From the NCBI GenBank assembly GCA_027943335.1, contig BSBK01004089.1, forward strand, positions 2,326,501 to 2,390,500: DNA of 64,000 bases, read 5' to 3'. Positions within the stretch are counted from its first letter, which is position 1. Every line of letters begins with the position of its first letter. A program made the translations under genes and the position numbers. Below the pieces are notes generated by a model that made no database searches, had not been told where the DNA came from, and worked only from the letters and a program-made list of their open reading frames with translations. This document shows, in pieces, positions 47,806-58,765 of the stretch. Source of the stretch: Chamaecyparis obtusa. Its lineage: Eukaryota > Streptophyta > Pinopsida > Cupressales > Cupressaceae.

Positions 47806-48203
47806 TTAGCATATTTTAGGTCTTTGTGGCTTTGATTGTCTATCACATTGCATATCTTAGTTCTCTATGAGATTATATTTCTATTTTTTTAACCATAGCT
47901 ATTTTGTAGAGATTAGGGTAGGGTCTTTATAGTGGTGCTCTCCATTGACCATGGCCTAAAAGAAAGTCCATAAGTTTGTGCAGAAAATTTATCATTAGGT
48001 AATGTTAGCATATTTTAGGTTTTTGTGGCTTTGATTGTCTATCACATTGCATATCTTAGTTCTCTATGAGATTATATTTCTATTTTTTTAACCATAGCTA
48101 TTTTGTAGAGATTAGGGTAGGGTCTTTATAGTGGTGCTCTCCATTGACCATGGCCTAAAAGAAAGTCCATAAGTTTGTGCAGAACATTTATCATTAGGTA
48201 ATG
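47806..48203. repeat. 199-bp tandem duplication
   Basis: TTAGCATATTTTAGG starts at 47806 and 48005. The two 199-bp units differ at about two positions, so the duplication is recent or an assembly artefact. Confidence 0.93.
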
Positions 48204-49114
48204 TACTTGATTTTAAGGAAGTCTCTCTTGATGCAATTTTGTGGAATCCTCAATTTTGATATTATAACGTAAGTTTTTTTAAAATAGTACTATAATAGGA
48301 TATTTTGTATACAAAATCCCTTCTGAAAGCATGCTAAAGAGCCAGGCTAAGTTATTGGGTTCCTTGTTTGGAGGCTGGGTTCCGGGCTGGGTGTGGTTCT
48401 GGTCCCAGTTTAGGTCCGGTTCTCCTTTTGGGTTCAACCTGTGTATGGCCCAGGTATTGGAGCCAAACCCGGCCGAACCCACTTGTCGGATTTTTTCAAT
48501 TTTGTTTGCAAACAATCACACTCTGTCAACACTATTACATGTGGTCATTTACTTTTCTTTGGTGGAAAAGATCTAGGCATCCTATATTTTTTTAGAAGTA
48601 TTTAACTTGGGTAGACTTTAACATTTGTAAAAGCTTTTGGAACTTTATTCATTGCTGTTCGGCAGAGGAGCTGTACGCTGTGTGAGCTTGAGGAGAGCCC
48701 CAATACATTTTTGTCAATTTTGAATGTGGAGTTTTTCACAGTGATTGAGCCATCTTTGATTCCTTTTATATTTTGAGGTATTTTATTTATAACTTTATTG
48801 GCAATTGTGGATTAATGAGTTTCACGCTTCTAACTTCTTTTTATATTTATAACTTTGATGTTTGGACATGTATGATGTATATATAAATTTATAATATATC
48901 AATATGTATGTGTGTGTGTGTGTATATAAGAATTGGCAACATAGTTAATATCAATATGTACATATATGTGGTGTGTATACACATGCATATATGTATACAC
49001 ACACATTATATATGTACACACACATATATACGTACAGTAGAACCCGAACACAAACCCAAGGAATTTTTTTTGCTATACCTACGTACTTGAACCCATACTA
49101 GAATTGACAACTTA
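48204..49114. other. Unassigned, with GC-richer segment and dinucleotide repeats
   Basis: 48340-48490 is GC-rich with repeated GG(C/T)TGGGTTC sequence and no conserved frame. 48903-49035 is a (TG)n/(TA)n/(CA)n composite microsatellite. No gene seen. Confidence 0.6.
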
Positions 49115-49445
49115 GGAGTTGGGTCAAGGCTGCTTCGCAGCCCCATGGAACCAAGCTTGAGGTTGTTTTTAATATTACCAGAAGGTACTTTCTTTTTAGT
49201 TTTTCAAACTCAAACATTCTTTGGCTGTTGTCAAGCATGACCCAGGTTTATTAAAAAGACCCCCTCAAAAAGCATATTGAAGAGCTGGGTCAAGGCTGTT
49301 TGGCTGTTTGGCAGCCACATGGAGCCAAGCTTGAGGTGGTTTAGAATATGACCAAAGGGTATTTTCTTTTTAGTTTTTTCAAACTTAAACATTCTTTAGC
49401 AATTATCAAGCGTGGCTTGGGTTAATGAAAAATGCCTTTCTCATG
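49115..49445. repeat. About 166-bp diverged tandem duplication
   Basis: GGGTCAAGGCTG at 49121 and 49287 begins two diverged copies that share CATGGA(A/G)CCAAGCTTGAGG and CTTTTTAGTTTTT.CAAAC. A weaker third match begins near 48318. Confidence 0.8.
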
Positions 49446-49583
49446 TGTTCACCTTGGATGTGAGATTTTGTTGTTAGACAACGATAAGTTCAAAAATCTT
49501 GTTTGGATTCGATTTATTGATTTGGCTTTGCATTTGAGGGCAATGGGCTTATCAAACCCTTAGGGAGGTTTATACGTCAAGAG
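49446..49583 (+). pseudogene. LINE ORF1 relic (left copy)
   Basis: Two overlapping frames give FKNLVWIRFIDLALHL and then NGLIKPLGRFIRQE, matching the WVRLP..LP / IG..LGRF(I/V) pattern of the plant LINE ORF1 nucleic-acid-binding domain. A related relic is at 53830-54230. Retroposon J is inserted into its end. Confidence 0.4.
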
Positions 49584-50654
49584 TTTTTTTTTTGGTCGAT
49601 AAAAGTTATTGTATTATATTAATAGTTAAAGATAATTAAAGAATCACAAAAGTTCATGTCTAGTCCAGCATTAACAGAAAGTATACCCTACCCAGCCAAC
49701 CATATGACAGATGTTAGACATTGATGCCACCATTCGACAAACCTTCAAATCTACCCAAATACAGCGAGACGATCTTTAAAATGACAAAATTCCCATGAAC
49801 GGGCAAAGTATCAAGCATAAATAAAAAGATTGACCTGTAACTAGACCCAAACAACAAAAAATCTAGTTTGAAGCACCGTCGGCCGAGGCATGATCCCTCT
49901 CACTACTTTCAATCAGACCTTGGGAAACACCTATCCCATTATGACTGCCACAAGTCTGTGTGCTTCTTCATGCCACACATCCACGGACTGGAGCCGGATT
50001 CCTAGCCCGACCTCTATCCCTGTTAGCTCAGCTCGCGTCAACAACCAAATTTCTCCTCCTTCGACAACCCTGGCCCCGGTTTGGGTTATTCCTCCTTCGA
50101 GGTCTTCTCTGCATTGGCATATCCTCCCATATATCAACCAGCTTCAACTAGTCTCTTCAGGTTAATCTGCTTCCTTGACAATCCCGTAGCCAACTCCAAA
50201 TCCCAGTCATGTACAAAATCAACCACCAAGTCCCAAGCCCTGCGAGCGTCCATTTTCCTTTTGAGGCTGTTTCCTAATCGTCTGTGCCATAGAAAGGGTT
50301 GCACCAAATGCGGGCCTCCAGGGAATCCAAGCCAATCACCCTGTCCTGTGATGAAGCCGCGGCCCGGGACTGCACACCTTAGAATATCATCCAAACCAAC
50401 CCTACACTTCGGAACAACACATCGTTCCATGATGTGTTTGACCTCTTCCTTCTACGAGAAGTGCAACCCCCATGCACAAAAAAGACTGCTAATGTCCATG
50501 TTTGTGAGCCATCTAAATCTTGAGAGCAAGAAATCCACACCCAGCAAAGCCTTGATTACCTCCACAAAAAAGTGGTGTTGGGAGGTAAAGACATGGCTTA
50601 GCCGCTCATTAGATACAGGCCGTTTGAAGGCCATTTGTTGCTTCGTGGCACCAA
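49584..50654 (-). mobile_element. Retroposon J with 13-bp target duplication
   Basis: A 1071-bp minus-strand insertion: poly(A) appears as T10 at 49584-49593, and TATACGTCAAGAG flanks both ends (49571-49583, 50655-50667). The sense 3' end is TTTTATCGACC plus poly(A), a LINE-like tail. The insert has no introns visible and carries one broken ORF. It is a 5'-truncated LINE of unknown type or a retrocopied host mRNA. Confidence 0.85.
49929..50654 (-). pseudogene. Broken ORF of retroposon J, family not recognised
   Basis: Minus-strand frame from 50654 reads through MDISSLFCAWGLHFS, a TAG at 50451-50449, then KEEVKHIMERCVVPKC and a well-balanced stretch (GQGDWLGFPGGPHLVQP, KMDARRAWDLVVDFVHDWDL) to 50134. 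A frameshift leads to IYGRICQCREDLEGG and a stop after VAVIMG at about 49929. About 240 codons in total, rich in charged residues and Trp, GC-richer than the surroundings, like a real former gene. About 345 bp of 3' UTR precede the poly(A). I do not recognise the domain. Confidence 0.55.
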
Positions 50655-50667
50655 TATACGTCAAGAG

Positions 50668-50969
50668 TTATGTAACAAGGAATATGATATTAGTGGGTGA
50701 TGATGTTGACATGTGGCACAATACCTTTAGCTAGTTATATTGGGTCACGTGGATAACTCATATGATTTATAAAATTTGATAACGAGTCAACCTATTTTTC
50801 AATTAGTGGTTTACACATTCATGTTACTCGACGGTCTACATATAGGAGGTGAATATCATTGTAAGGGAGATGTGAAGAGTATTATAGTGTTTGGGATCTC
50901 ATATTGGAGATATATGTGAAGTGGCTTCTTACATTAGGAGTGTTGTATAGTGTCCTATCTTAAAGGTTT
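50668..50969. other. Unassigned flank between J and relic F
   Basis: It continues the LINE ORF1 relic with stops and then plain AT-rich sequence. No gene seen. Confidence 0.4.
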
Positions 50970-53760
50970 TATTCGATATAGGAGCATCTTAGGATTTTAG
51001 AGTAATCTTGCACCAACTCATTTTTTTACCTTTTTTGGTTTGTTTATAGATTTTCATTAACATTATAGTCTTTATCTAAGCATTGCAAATCCTTGTATAG
51101 TTCATTGCTATTGCATATTTCACTTAGTGGTTGGGAACACATGTTCCAAATTAAGCCTCGAATGTAAACTTCTATTTATAGTAGCTTTTGATCGCTGCAG
51201 AAGGCATATTTGAATTCCAGACTTTATTAAAGACAATAGGATAACAACTAGATTTATTGTTTGAAGCTTGTGACACCTTTTTGAAGTGTGCACTAAGGAA
51301 CATGTTTCCAAATTCATTGGACCTAGGAGAGCTTATGGTATGAATCACATCAATTTTTTATTGATCTATCATTATTACATTCATTCCAAAAGATTTCACC
51401 CACACATTTGGTTGATTGCACATTTCACTTGGCATTGAGCTTTGCATCTTTGTGTAGTTGACTAAGATCATTCCTAAGCCTAGAAATCATTATATTCTAA
51501 TGATCGTTTGAAGGTAGTTGGTTTAAGTCCTAGCCAAAGTAATTTGTTTTGCATATGAATTGTGAATCATTGAATATTTGAACAATCAATGTAACTTTAA
51601 CCAACGATATGAGCTGGGCAGAGTTCATGCAAAGTTGTGTTGAAGTAGAGGAGTCAAAAATCAGATAAGGTTGTAGATGCATTGAGTAGGAGACATAATT
51701 TGTTGAACGAAATCAAGATAGAAGTAGTGTGATCTAATGAGCTAAGGACATTGTACAAGGAAGATTTTTATTTTGCAAAAGGATGGAAAACATGTAAAGA
51801 ACTAGTAATTATGGATGAAACTAAATGGATTGATTGATTATTTGATCCACAATGATATATTGTTAAAAAAAATCAATCGTGTTTTCCTAGAAGCTCAATG
51901 CAGTAAAATTTCATCAAGGAAAATCATATTGGTAATTTCGTAGGTCATTTTGGCATAGATAGGTGAATCACATTGATGAGTGAATTATTTTTTATTGCAA
52001 ATGTATAAAGATGTGAGAAATGATGTTCAAGGCTATAGAATTTGTCAAATAGCAAAGGGGAGTAGTCAAAATGTTGGGTTTTATGAACCATTATCACTTT
52101 CAAAGAAACCTTGGGAAGATATTGGTATGGATTTTGTATTGGGCCTTCTTAGAACATGATTCTATGTTTGTAGTTGTGGATAAATTTTCTAAGATGACAC
52201 ATTTCATTCTATGCAAGAAAAAAATGATGTGATGCATGTAGATGATCTAGTTTTTGAAGTTATGAGATTGCAAGGGTTTCCAAGAAGTATAGTTTGAGAC
52301 AAAGGTACTTGTATAATTTTGGAAGACATTGTGGAAGAAGAGGAAAATACATTTGAACTACAATTCAATGTATCACCCATAGATTGATGAACAAATAAAA
52401 GTTGTGAAGAGGAGTTTGGGTAATTTGTTGAGATGTTTGGTTGGGGAGAGGGTAAGAAATTGGGATATGGTTTTAGTGCAAGTAGAGATTGCATATAAGA
52501 ATTCAATAAGCAAGAGTGCAGGGGAAATACCTTGCTTATGGCAATAGTCTAAGGAATGTATCATAGTTGAGATATACTAGTGATGAAGAGAAGATGAGTG
52601 CAAAAGTAGAAGAATTCGTAGAGCACATGAAGAAAGTACACATGCATGTAAGAAGTCACTTGGAGAAGATAAATGACAAATATAAGGAGAATTCTGAAGA
52701 GGAAAGAAGGAATGAATAGTTTGCAATTGAAGGGATGGTGTATGTCTTAAAAGAAAGATTTCTAGTCGTTACATACAATAAATGGAAGATGAAGAAGTTT
52801 GGTCCTTAAATTGTCAAGAGGTTTGGTTTAGAAAATGCATAAAAAGTTGAGTTTATTACAAGGTTCAGGCATATCACCAATATTCAATATTGCAGATTTA
52901 TATCAATATTATGAAGGAGAATTAGTGGAAGGTAATGTAGAAGCATAATGGAAGGATTAGATACCATAAAAACAAAGAGAAGAGAATGAGGATATCTAGA
53001 AAAGTAGGATTGGTAGAAGCATAAAAAATAGACAATATAAGTACTTGGTGAAGTGGAAAGGGAGGCCTAAAGATGTCTCATCTTGGATTATTAAGGCTGA
53101 GATGGATTGACTTGGTTTCCCTCTAGCCATTGGAAATTGAGGGACACATTTCTCAAATTACCTCAGGTGTTTGATGCAGGAGCATCCTAGATTGTAAGAG
53201 TAATCTTGCATCAACCAAAAAATTTTTCTCTTTGTTTTTTAGGTTTCTAACAACATTCTTGTTATTTTTTGGGCATTTTCAAATCCTAATATACTTCACC
53301 ATAGTTGCACATTTCACCTAGTTGTTGGGAACACATGTTTCACATTAGACCTAGAATTTCCCATTCTATTTCTAGGAGATTTTGATCATTGCAAAGGCAT
53401 ATTCTAGTTCCAAACGACTACCAAACGTAATAGTATAACAACTAGATTTACTGTTTGAAGCTTGTGACACTTTTCCAAAGCACATGGCGATTGAGAAATA
53501 TTTTTCTAGACTTGTGCAACATTGGAGAGCTTTTGGTATGAATTACATCAAGATTCATTAATCTATCATTATTGCATTCATTCTAGAAGATTCCATCTAC
53601 ACATTTAGTTGACTACATGTTTCACTTGGCATCAAGCTTTGCTCCTCCTTGCAGCTGACTTGGATCTTTCCTAGGGCTGATAGTTACTTTTTATGATCAT
53701 TTGAAAGAAGCTAGTTCAATTCCTAGCTTGACATTGACATTGTTTTAGCAAAACCAAGTT
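50970..53760 (+). mobile_element. Old internally deleted chromovirus F
   Basis: Two diverged LTR-like segments, about 50970-51560 and 53170-53760, share blocks such as GGTTGGGAACACATGTT and ACAACTAGATTTA(C/T)TGTTTGAAGC. Between them 1.6 kb encode only the 3' part of pol. No primer site or gag is seen. Identity between the LTR-like segments is low by eye, so this is the oldest LTR element here. Confidence 0.65.
51650..53120 (+). pseudogene. pol: F pol relic: RNase H end, integrase, chromodomain
   Basis: Broken frames read, in order: DKVVDALSRRHNLLNE (RNase H end), HFGI (integrase zinc region), LSLSKKPWEDIGMDFVLGL (integrase core start), YHPQIDEQIKVVKRSLGNLL (the region of the catalytic Glu), NRSIKN-like linker, and YLVKWKGRPKDVSSWI at 53040-53090, a chromodomain. 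Several frameshifts and stops. A C-terminal chromodomain defines chromoviruses, where it guides integration to certain chromatin. Confidence 0.75.
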
Positions 53761-54508
53761 TTATTCTACTTGTCCTTACAAACGCATTTGTGTTGTGGTT
53801 GTTCTTGCTCAAAATCTTGAGGAGTCTATTGATATCCAACAAGAGGCCTTTTTTTTTTCTAGGGAGTTGTTAATGCTAATTTCGCAACATTTGCTTTTAT
53901 TATCAATGTACAAAACATAAATTAGGGATTGCTCATGGCCAATGCTCAAAAATCTCATTTGGATTGTTTTTCCACATTTACCTTTGCTTCTAACTTCTAA
54001 GGATTTTGTGAATGGGATTATCAAATTCTTAGGCAGGCTTATTTGTCATGAGCAAAACAAGTTTTATTCTACTTGTCAAATTGATGTTTTTATTGAACTT
54101 TCTCTTTCCTAGAATATTAAGGATACTATGGTTATTTACATAGGAGATAGACTTTTTAACCCAAGAAACCTTTATACTAAATTCACCCAATACTGACTTT
54201 CATTGTTAATCTACAAAATATAAAAAATGGAGAATGTTACTGATGGTCAATGATTGGCCATTATTGGCAATGAAGTTTGCCTCCAAGTAGACAAGACTAG
54301 TAATGACAATCATGAAGGTTCTACAACCATTAGTAATAAGAGGAATACCCAACAAATAAAAGGCAATGACAAGACCTCCACTCTTTTTTCGTGAGAGAAG
54401 TGGAGTGATTGCTTCATCCAAGTCTTCTTTTGGTTGTTGTAATTCTTAGGTCTCAACACAACCATTGAATTCCAACACACCTCAAATGTAAAGTTTGATC
54501 ACAAGCTC
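53761..54508 (+). pseudogene. LINE ORF1 relic (right copy), split by E
   Basis: One frame near 53935-54110 gives KNLIWIVFPHLPLLL, then VNGIIKFLGRLICHEQ and STCQIDVFIELSLS, then VIYIGDRLFNPRNLY, following the WVRLP / IG..LG / C(V)E(I)D / GD..W layout of plant LINE ORF1. Stops and shifts surround it. AAACAAGTTTTATTCTACTTGTC-like sequence occurs twice (53755 and 54057). E interrupts the sequence at 54508; it resumes at 61571. Confidence 0.4.
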
Positions 54509-55930
54509 TGTAATGACCCTTACCAATAGGCCACTAAAAACCCCTCAAAAATGTAACTCAAAATGTAGATAGAAAATTATTTTGCAATATATGAGTTCGC
54601 TGTCCCAAAATTTCAGAATAATAGATAGCAACTAGATACCATCTAAAACACTATCAATGATGTAGGAAATTGCTCAAAACCATATGCTATTCATATATCA
54701 ACAATTTGCAACAATGCCATACATATTTCAGCCAATAATATGATCATCAAACCCTAGGTTTGCAATATAGATAGACTAAAAATTATAATGCCCTTTCACT
54801 TGCAAAATCCTAGCCTTCCTTTGATACCAATAATGCCAGATGGCAAACAAAGACAAGTACAATGTAAAATAGTAAAGTGCTGAAGCTATATTTTGTACTC
54901 AGCTGAAAACATACATTTCTCAGAAAATATGCCAAATGCCAAATGAGAAGTGAGGAACCTGATTGTAGATGGCTGTGATAATTTTTACCGGTGCTGAAGA
55001 TGCCAACACCCAAGCCAAAGTCACCCCAAATCTGAAAATGCACTGTCTTGTAGATTTTCGAAAATGTCTAGGAATTTTGAAAATTCCTTAAAAATAAATC
55101 ATGGCATTTTGGGACTCCAAAATGCACCTATCTTTATCTCCTCGGCGATAGAAATCCGATGCAAAAATACCCAGAATGATATGCTAAGTAATGAGGAAGA
55201 TATGAGCAAAAAATGTGGTTCCAAAACCCTATCTTGAAATTTTGAAAACTGAATTAGACTTGTAGCAAAAACTTTTTCGGATTGCTTTTTCGCTTTGCTT
55301 TTTCGAATCTGCTTTTTCGCTTTGCTTTTTCGGATTTGCTTTTTTTCCTCTTGCAATAAAAAACTCAAACCCTCAGGTAAGTCTGAGGACTCCAAATAAG
55401 TTCAACTTGAAATGGCTGAATACCACTTCCAAAGTGCAACCCTTCAAAGGATATTTCACCTCCTCAGTTATGCAAATCCTTAAGAAACTCCGTTCCTAAA
55501 GATCAAATGACAATTTGCAGACCAAGATGGCGCCACAAATGCTCAAAGAGAAAAGTAGTGTAAACTCAAGTCATGGGATGTCCAAATGAGAGGCCAAGCA
55601 CTCTATTTATTCACTTTTCTAAGAAGCCACTAGAACTTCTAGAAGTATCCATAAAATATTTTTATAAAATCCCTTTATAATGCACTTTTATATAAAAAGT
55701 AACTTTATAACATAAAAAAGTGCAAGTCAACTCAAAATTATAACATTTTGGCCCCACATAACACATTGTAATAAAAATATGATAAACACCATATCTCCAA
55801 GAGCAAATAAGACCATCCAATCCCCAAATAATCATCAGAATGACTCTCTCACCAAAACCATCTGCCTACGAGAGTCCATGATAGGCAAATCCACTGAAAA
55901 ATGACATGTCACTAAAGAGGGGACATGACA
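54509..55930 (-). repeat. 3' LTR of E
   Basis: On the minus strand it begins TGTCATGTCCCCTCTTTAG and ends AAGGGTCATTACA. It contains a GAAAAAGCAAAGC tandem run (about five copies, 55275-55345), the most divergent place between the two LTRs. Confidence 0.95.
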
Positions 55931-55944
55931 GTCCGCCCCTCCTG
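55931..55944 (-). promoter_or_regulatory. Polypurine tract of E
   Basis: Reads AGGAGGGGCGGAC next to the 3' LTR on the minus strand. Confidence 0.6.
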
Positions 55945-56110
55945 AAATTGTTTGCCCTCAAGAAATCTCAAAGCTGGGTGCTGCAAAATATCTTCTCCCT
56001 CCCATGTGGCATCCTCCTTAGGCAAATTTCTCCACTTCACCAAATACTACCTGATGGTCCTCCTGCGGAGCTGCCTCTCTTTGCTGTCAATGATGTACTC
56101 AGGAACAAGA
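55935..56110 (-). pseudogene. pol: E chromodomain, with an in-frame TAG
   Basis: In a different frame from the integrase piece, the minus strand reads PEYIIDSKERQLRRRTIR, TAG (56049-56047, readable as CAG to TAG), then YLVKWRNLPKEDATWEG and DILQHPALRFLEGKQF. The aromatic and W..ATWE residues of chromodomains are present. It would bind modified histones and steer integration. Confidence 0.85.
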
Positions 56111-57122
56111 ACCAACTTCCCCTCATCATCCAATGGAGGAAGAACTGCTGAAGGCACAACATGCTGACCCAATGCCTTCTTGAGGCGTGACACATGGAAA
56201 ACATTGTGTACCCTGCTGTCTGCTGGAAGCTCAAGCTCCGGAGTATCCCATGTAGTCTGAAAATCTCTCTGAAGAAGACCTCAGCCACCTGCACTGCTGT
56301 GTAAGTAGTAGTGATGGGAAAGAAGTGTGCATACTTCGTCAACCTGTCCACCACCACATAGATGCAATCATGCCCTTGGGCCTTAGGCAAGCCCGTAATG
56401 AAATCCATGGATATACACTCCCACTTCCTGTCAGGAATGGGAAGTGGCTGTAGGAGCCCTGCTAGAAAGGTGTGCTCTTGTTTGTTTTGTTGACAAACAG
56501 GGCACTCTCGTACATATTGCAACACATCTGTCTTGAGCCCCTTCCAAGTGAAACACTCTCGCACCTGCCTGTAAGTTTTGAAGTATCCAGGATGGCCAGC
56601 TGTAGGTGAATCATGGAGAGCTCTCATAACAATACGCTTCACCTTCGATCCTGGGACTAAGAATATCCTGTTCTTGTAGATAATCAAATCATCCACAAGT
56701 GTGTACTTGGTATCAACAACTGTCCCATCAACAATCCCGGATGCCCATGAGTCTCTAGCATACTCTACAATAATCAAATGCCTCCAATCCTCAGATATTT
56801 CAACCATAGCACTGAGATGTGGTCTGCGTGACAAAGCATCTGCTACCACATTCTGAGTCCCTCTCACATAGGGGATGTCAAAATCATAAGCCTGCAGCTT
56901 ACTAACCCACTTTTGCTGCCTGTCATTGAGATCTCTCTGTCCAAGGAAATGTCTCAAACTATTGTGGTCAGTTTTAATGCAAAACTTACCACCCACTAGA
57001 TACTGCCTGAATTTAGCCAATGCATGCATAATGGCTAACATCTCCTTGTCATATATACTAAATGATCTCTCAGGCCCACGAAGCTTCCTGCTCTCAAATG
57101 CAATGGGGTGCTTGTCCTGCAT
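56037..57122 (-). pseudogene. pol: E pol: RNase H and truncated integrase
   Basis: A 361-codon open piece. RNase H: HPIAFESRKLRGPERSFS, YDKEMLAIMHALAKFRQYL, KTDHNSLRHFL and VVADALSRRP. Integrase zinc region: HDSPTAGHPGYFKTY to CPVCQQNK. Core start: DFITGLPKAQGHDCIYVVVDRLTKYAHF. After REIFRLHGI (near 56270) the sequence jumps to the integrase C-terminal region, so the second Asp and the Glu are deleted. The tail of the open frame past that point is out of frame. It cannot integrate on its own. Confidence 0.9.
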
Positions 57123-57155
57123 TAGAACAACACCTATACCCTCTCCAAATGCATC

Positions 57156-57608
57156 TCACTGAAGCTCAAATGGCTTCGAGAAGTCGGGCAATGCTAACAC
57201 AGGGCATGTAGTCATGATCTCCTTGAATCTCTCAAAGCAAGCCTGTGCCTCAGGTGTCCAAACAAAGGCTTCCTTCTTTAGCAAATTTGTCATAGGAGCT
57301 GCATGACGTGAATACCCACTGACAAATCTGCGGTAGAAACCACACAACCCAAGGAACCCTCTTAACTGTGTCAGGTTCTCTGGAGTAGGCCAATCCACAA
57401 TAGCACGGATCTTATCAGGATCCATCCTTACTCCTTCTGCACTAATGATGTGACCCAAATACAATAGCTCTGTCATGCCCAAATCACATTTGGACTCCTT
57501 GGCGTACAAGGACTCTGACTGCAAGATCCCCAAAACTGTCTCTAGATGCTCCATGTGCTCCTGCCAAGTCCGACTGTATATCAGAATATCATCGAAGAAG
57601 ACTAACAC
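57156..57608 (-). pseudogene. pol: E pol: RT C-terminal half
   Basis: Contains the catalytic VFFDDILIYS, LGHIISAEGVRMDP, IVDWPTPENLTQLRGFLGLCGFYRRF and the connection up to FELQ, then a TGA before the RNase H piece in the same frame. The upstream half is in another frame; a small shift of one base gained or two lost lies near 57608. Confidence 0.92.
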
Positions 57609-58765
57609 ACTTCCTCAACTGGTGACAGAAGACCTTGTTCATGGTGGATTGAAAAGTAGCTGGCGCATTGGTCAGCCCAAATGGCATGACCACGCCCACA
57701 ATGACATCTGAAGGCGGTCTTCTCAATATCCTGCTCTCTAACTCTGATCTGATGGTAGCCGGATCTCAAATCAATCTTCGTGAAGTAACATGCACCGTGA
57801 AGCTCATTAATCAACTCATCAATCCGTGGAATGGGGTACCTGTTCTTGATTGTCCTTTTGTTCAGCACCCTGTAATTAATGCACATTCGTAAAGTACCAT
57901 CCTTCTTCTTCACCAACACTATCGAAGAAGCAAAAGGAGACTTGCTCGGTCTGATGTGTCCCATCGCAAGTAGCTCCTTGATGGTTTTCTCTATCTCATC
58001 CTTGAGTCTCTTAGGATGCCTGTATGGTGTAACCATCATGGGTTTAGCACCCTCCTCCAACTCAATGATGTGCTCAATACCTCTGTCTGGTGGCCTGCCA
58101 GGTGGGATGTCATTGAAGACTCTATCATACTTCACTCTCAACCTCTGAATGTCTGGATGATACTCTGTCTTATGCTGTCCCTCCTGTGTAGGCATGAGAG
58201 TGCATACTGCTGCCCACTCTATATCATCATGTCTGGCTAACCTCTCCATCCGTCTGAAGGAAATAGTCCTGATGTCACTATTCCTGATTGCTCTCGAAAT
58301 GTGTTGTTTCCCATCCACCTCAAACTTAATCTCCATGTCCTTCAATCTGAAAGTGACCTCTCCCAATGAGTGTAGCCACTTCATCCCCAACACAATATCC
58401 AGATCACCCATGTTGACAACATGGTAGTCCGCCTTGAACTCATAGTTGTTCAGGCGTAAGGGCAGATCTCTCACCATCCTGTTACACTTAAGAGTGTAAC
58501 CATCAACAACCTGTACTCGTAGTCCCTCAAACTCCTCAGTCATAATACCACAGCGTTCAACAAAACGTGCATCAATAAAATTGTGCGTAGCACCTGTATC
58601 ACCCAATGTAATAACTCTCTGCCCTGCTAGAACACCACGCAATCTAAAAGATCCTTCCTGCTGAATGCTAGACAAGCGTGCCTTCTGTAAGTGCAACTTG
58701 AGCTCCTCCTTAGGTTCTGAAGCCTCTGTCTCTGCCTCGGGCTCTGCATCACTATGATCATCCTC
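57602..58765 (-). pseudogene. pol: E pol: protease and RT N-terminal half
   Basis: The frame opens just past the gag end, one base out of register with gag; its first ATG is at 58696. Protease core [13 protein letters not shown] is intact. RT begins with [37 protein letters not shown] and the first catalytic Asp in [13 protein letters not shown]. After EKTAFRCH (near 57715) about ten bases are missing; the [13 protein letters not shown] block continues in another frame. So RT is split over three frames. Confidence 0.92.
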
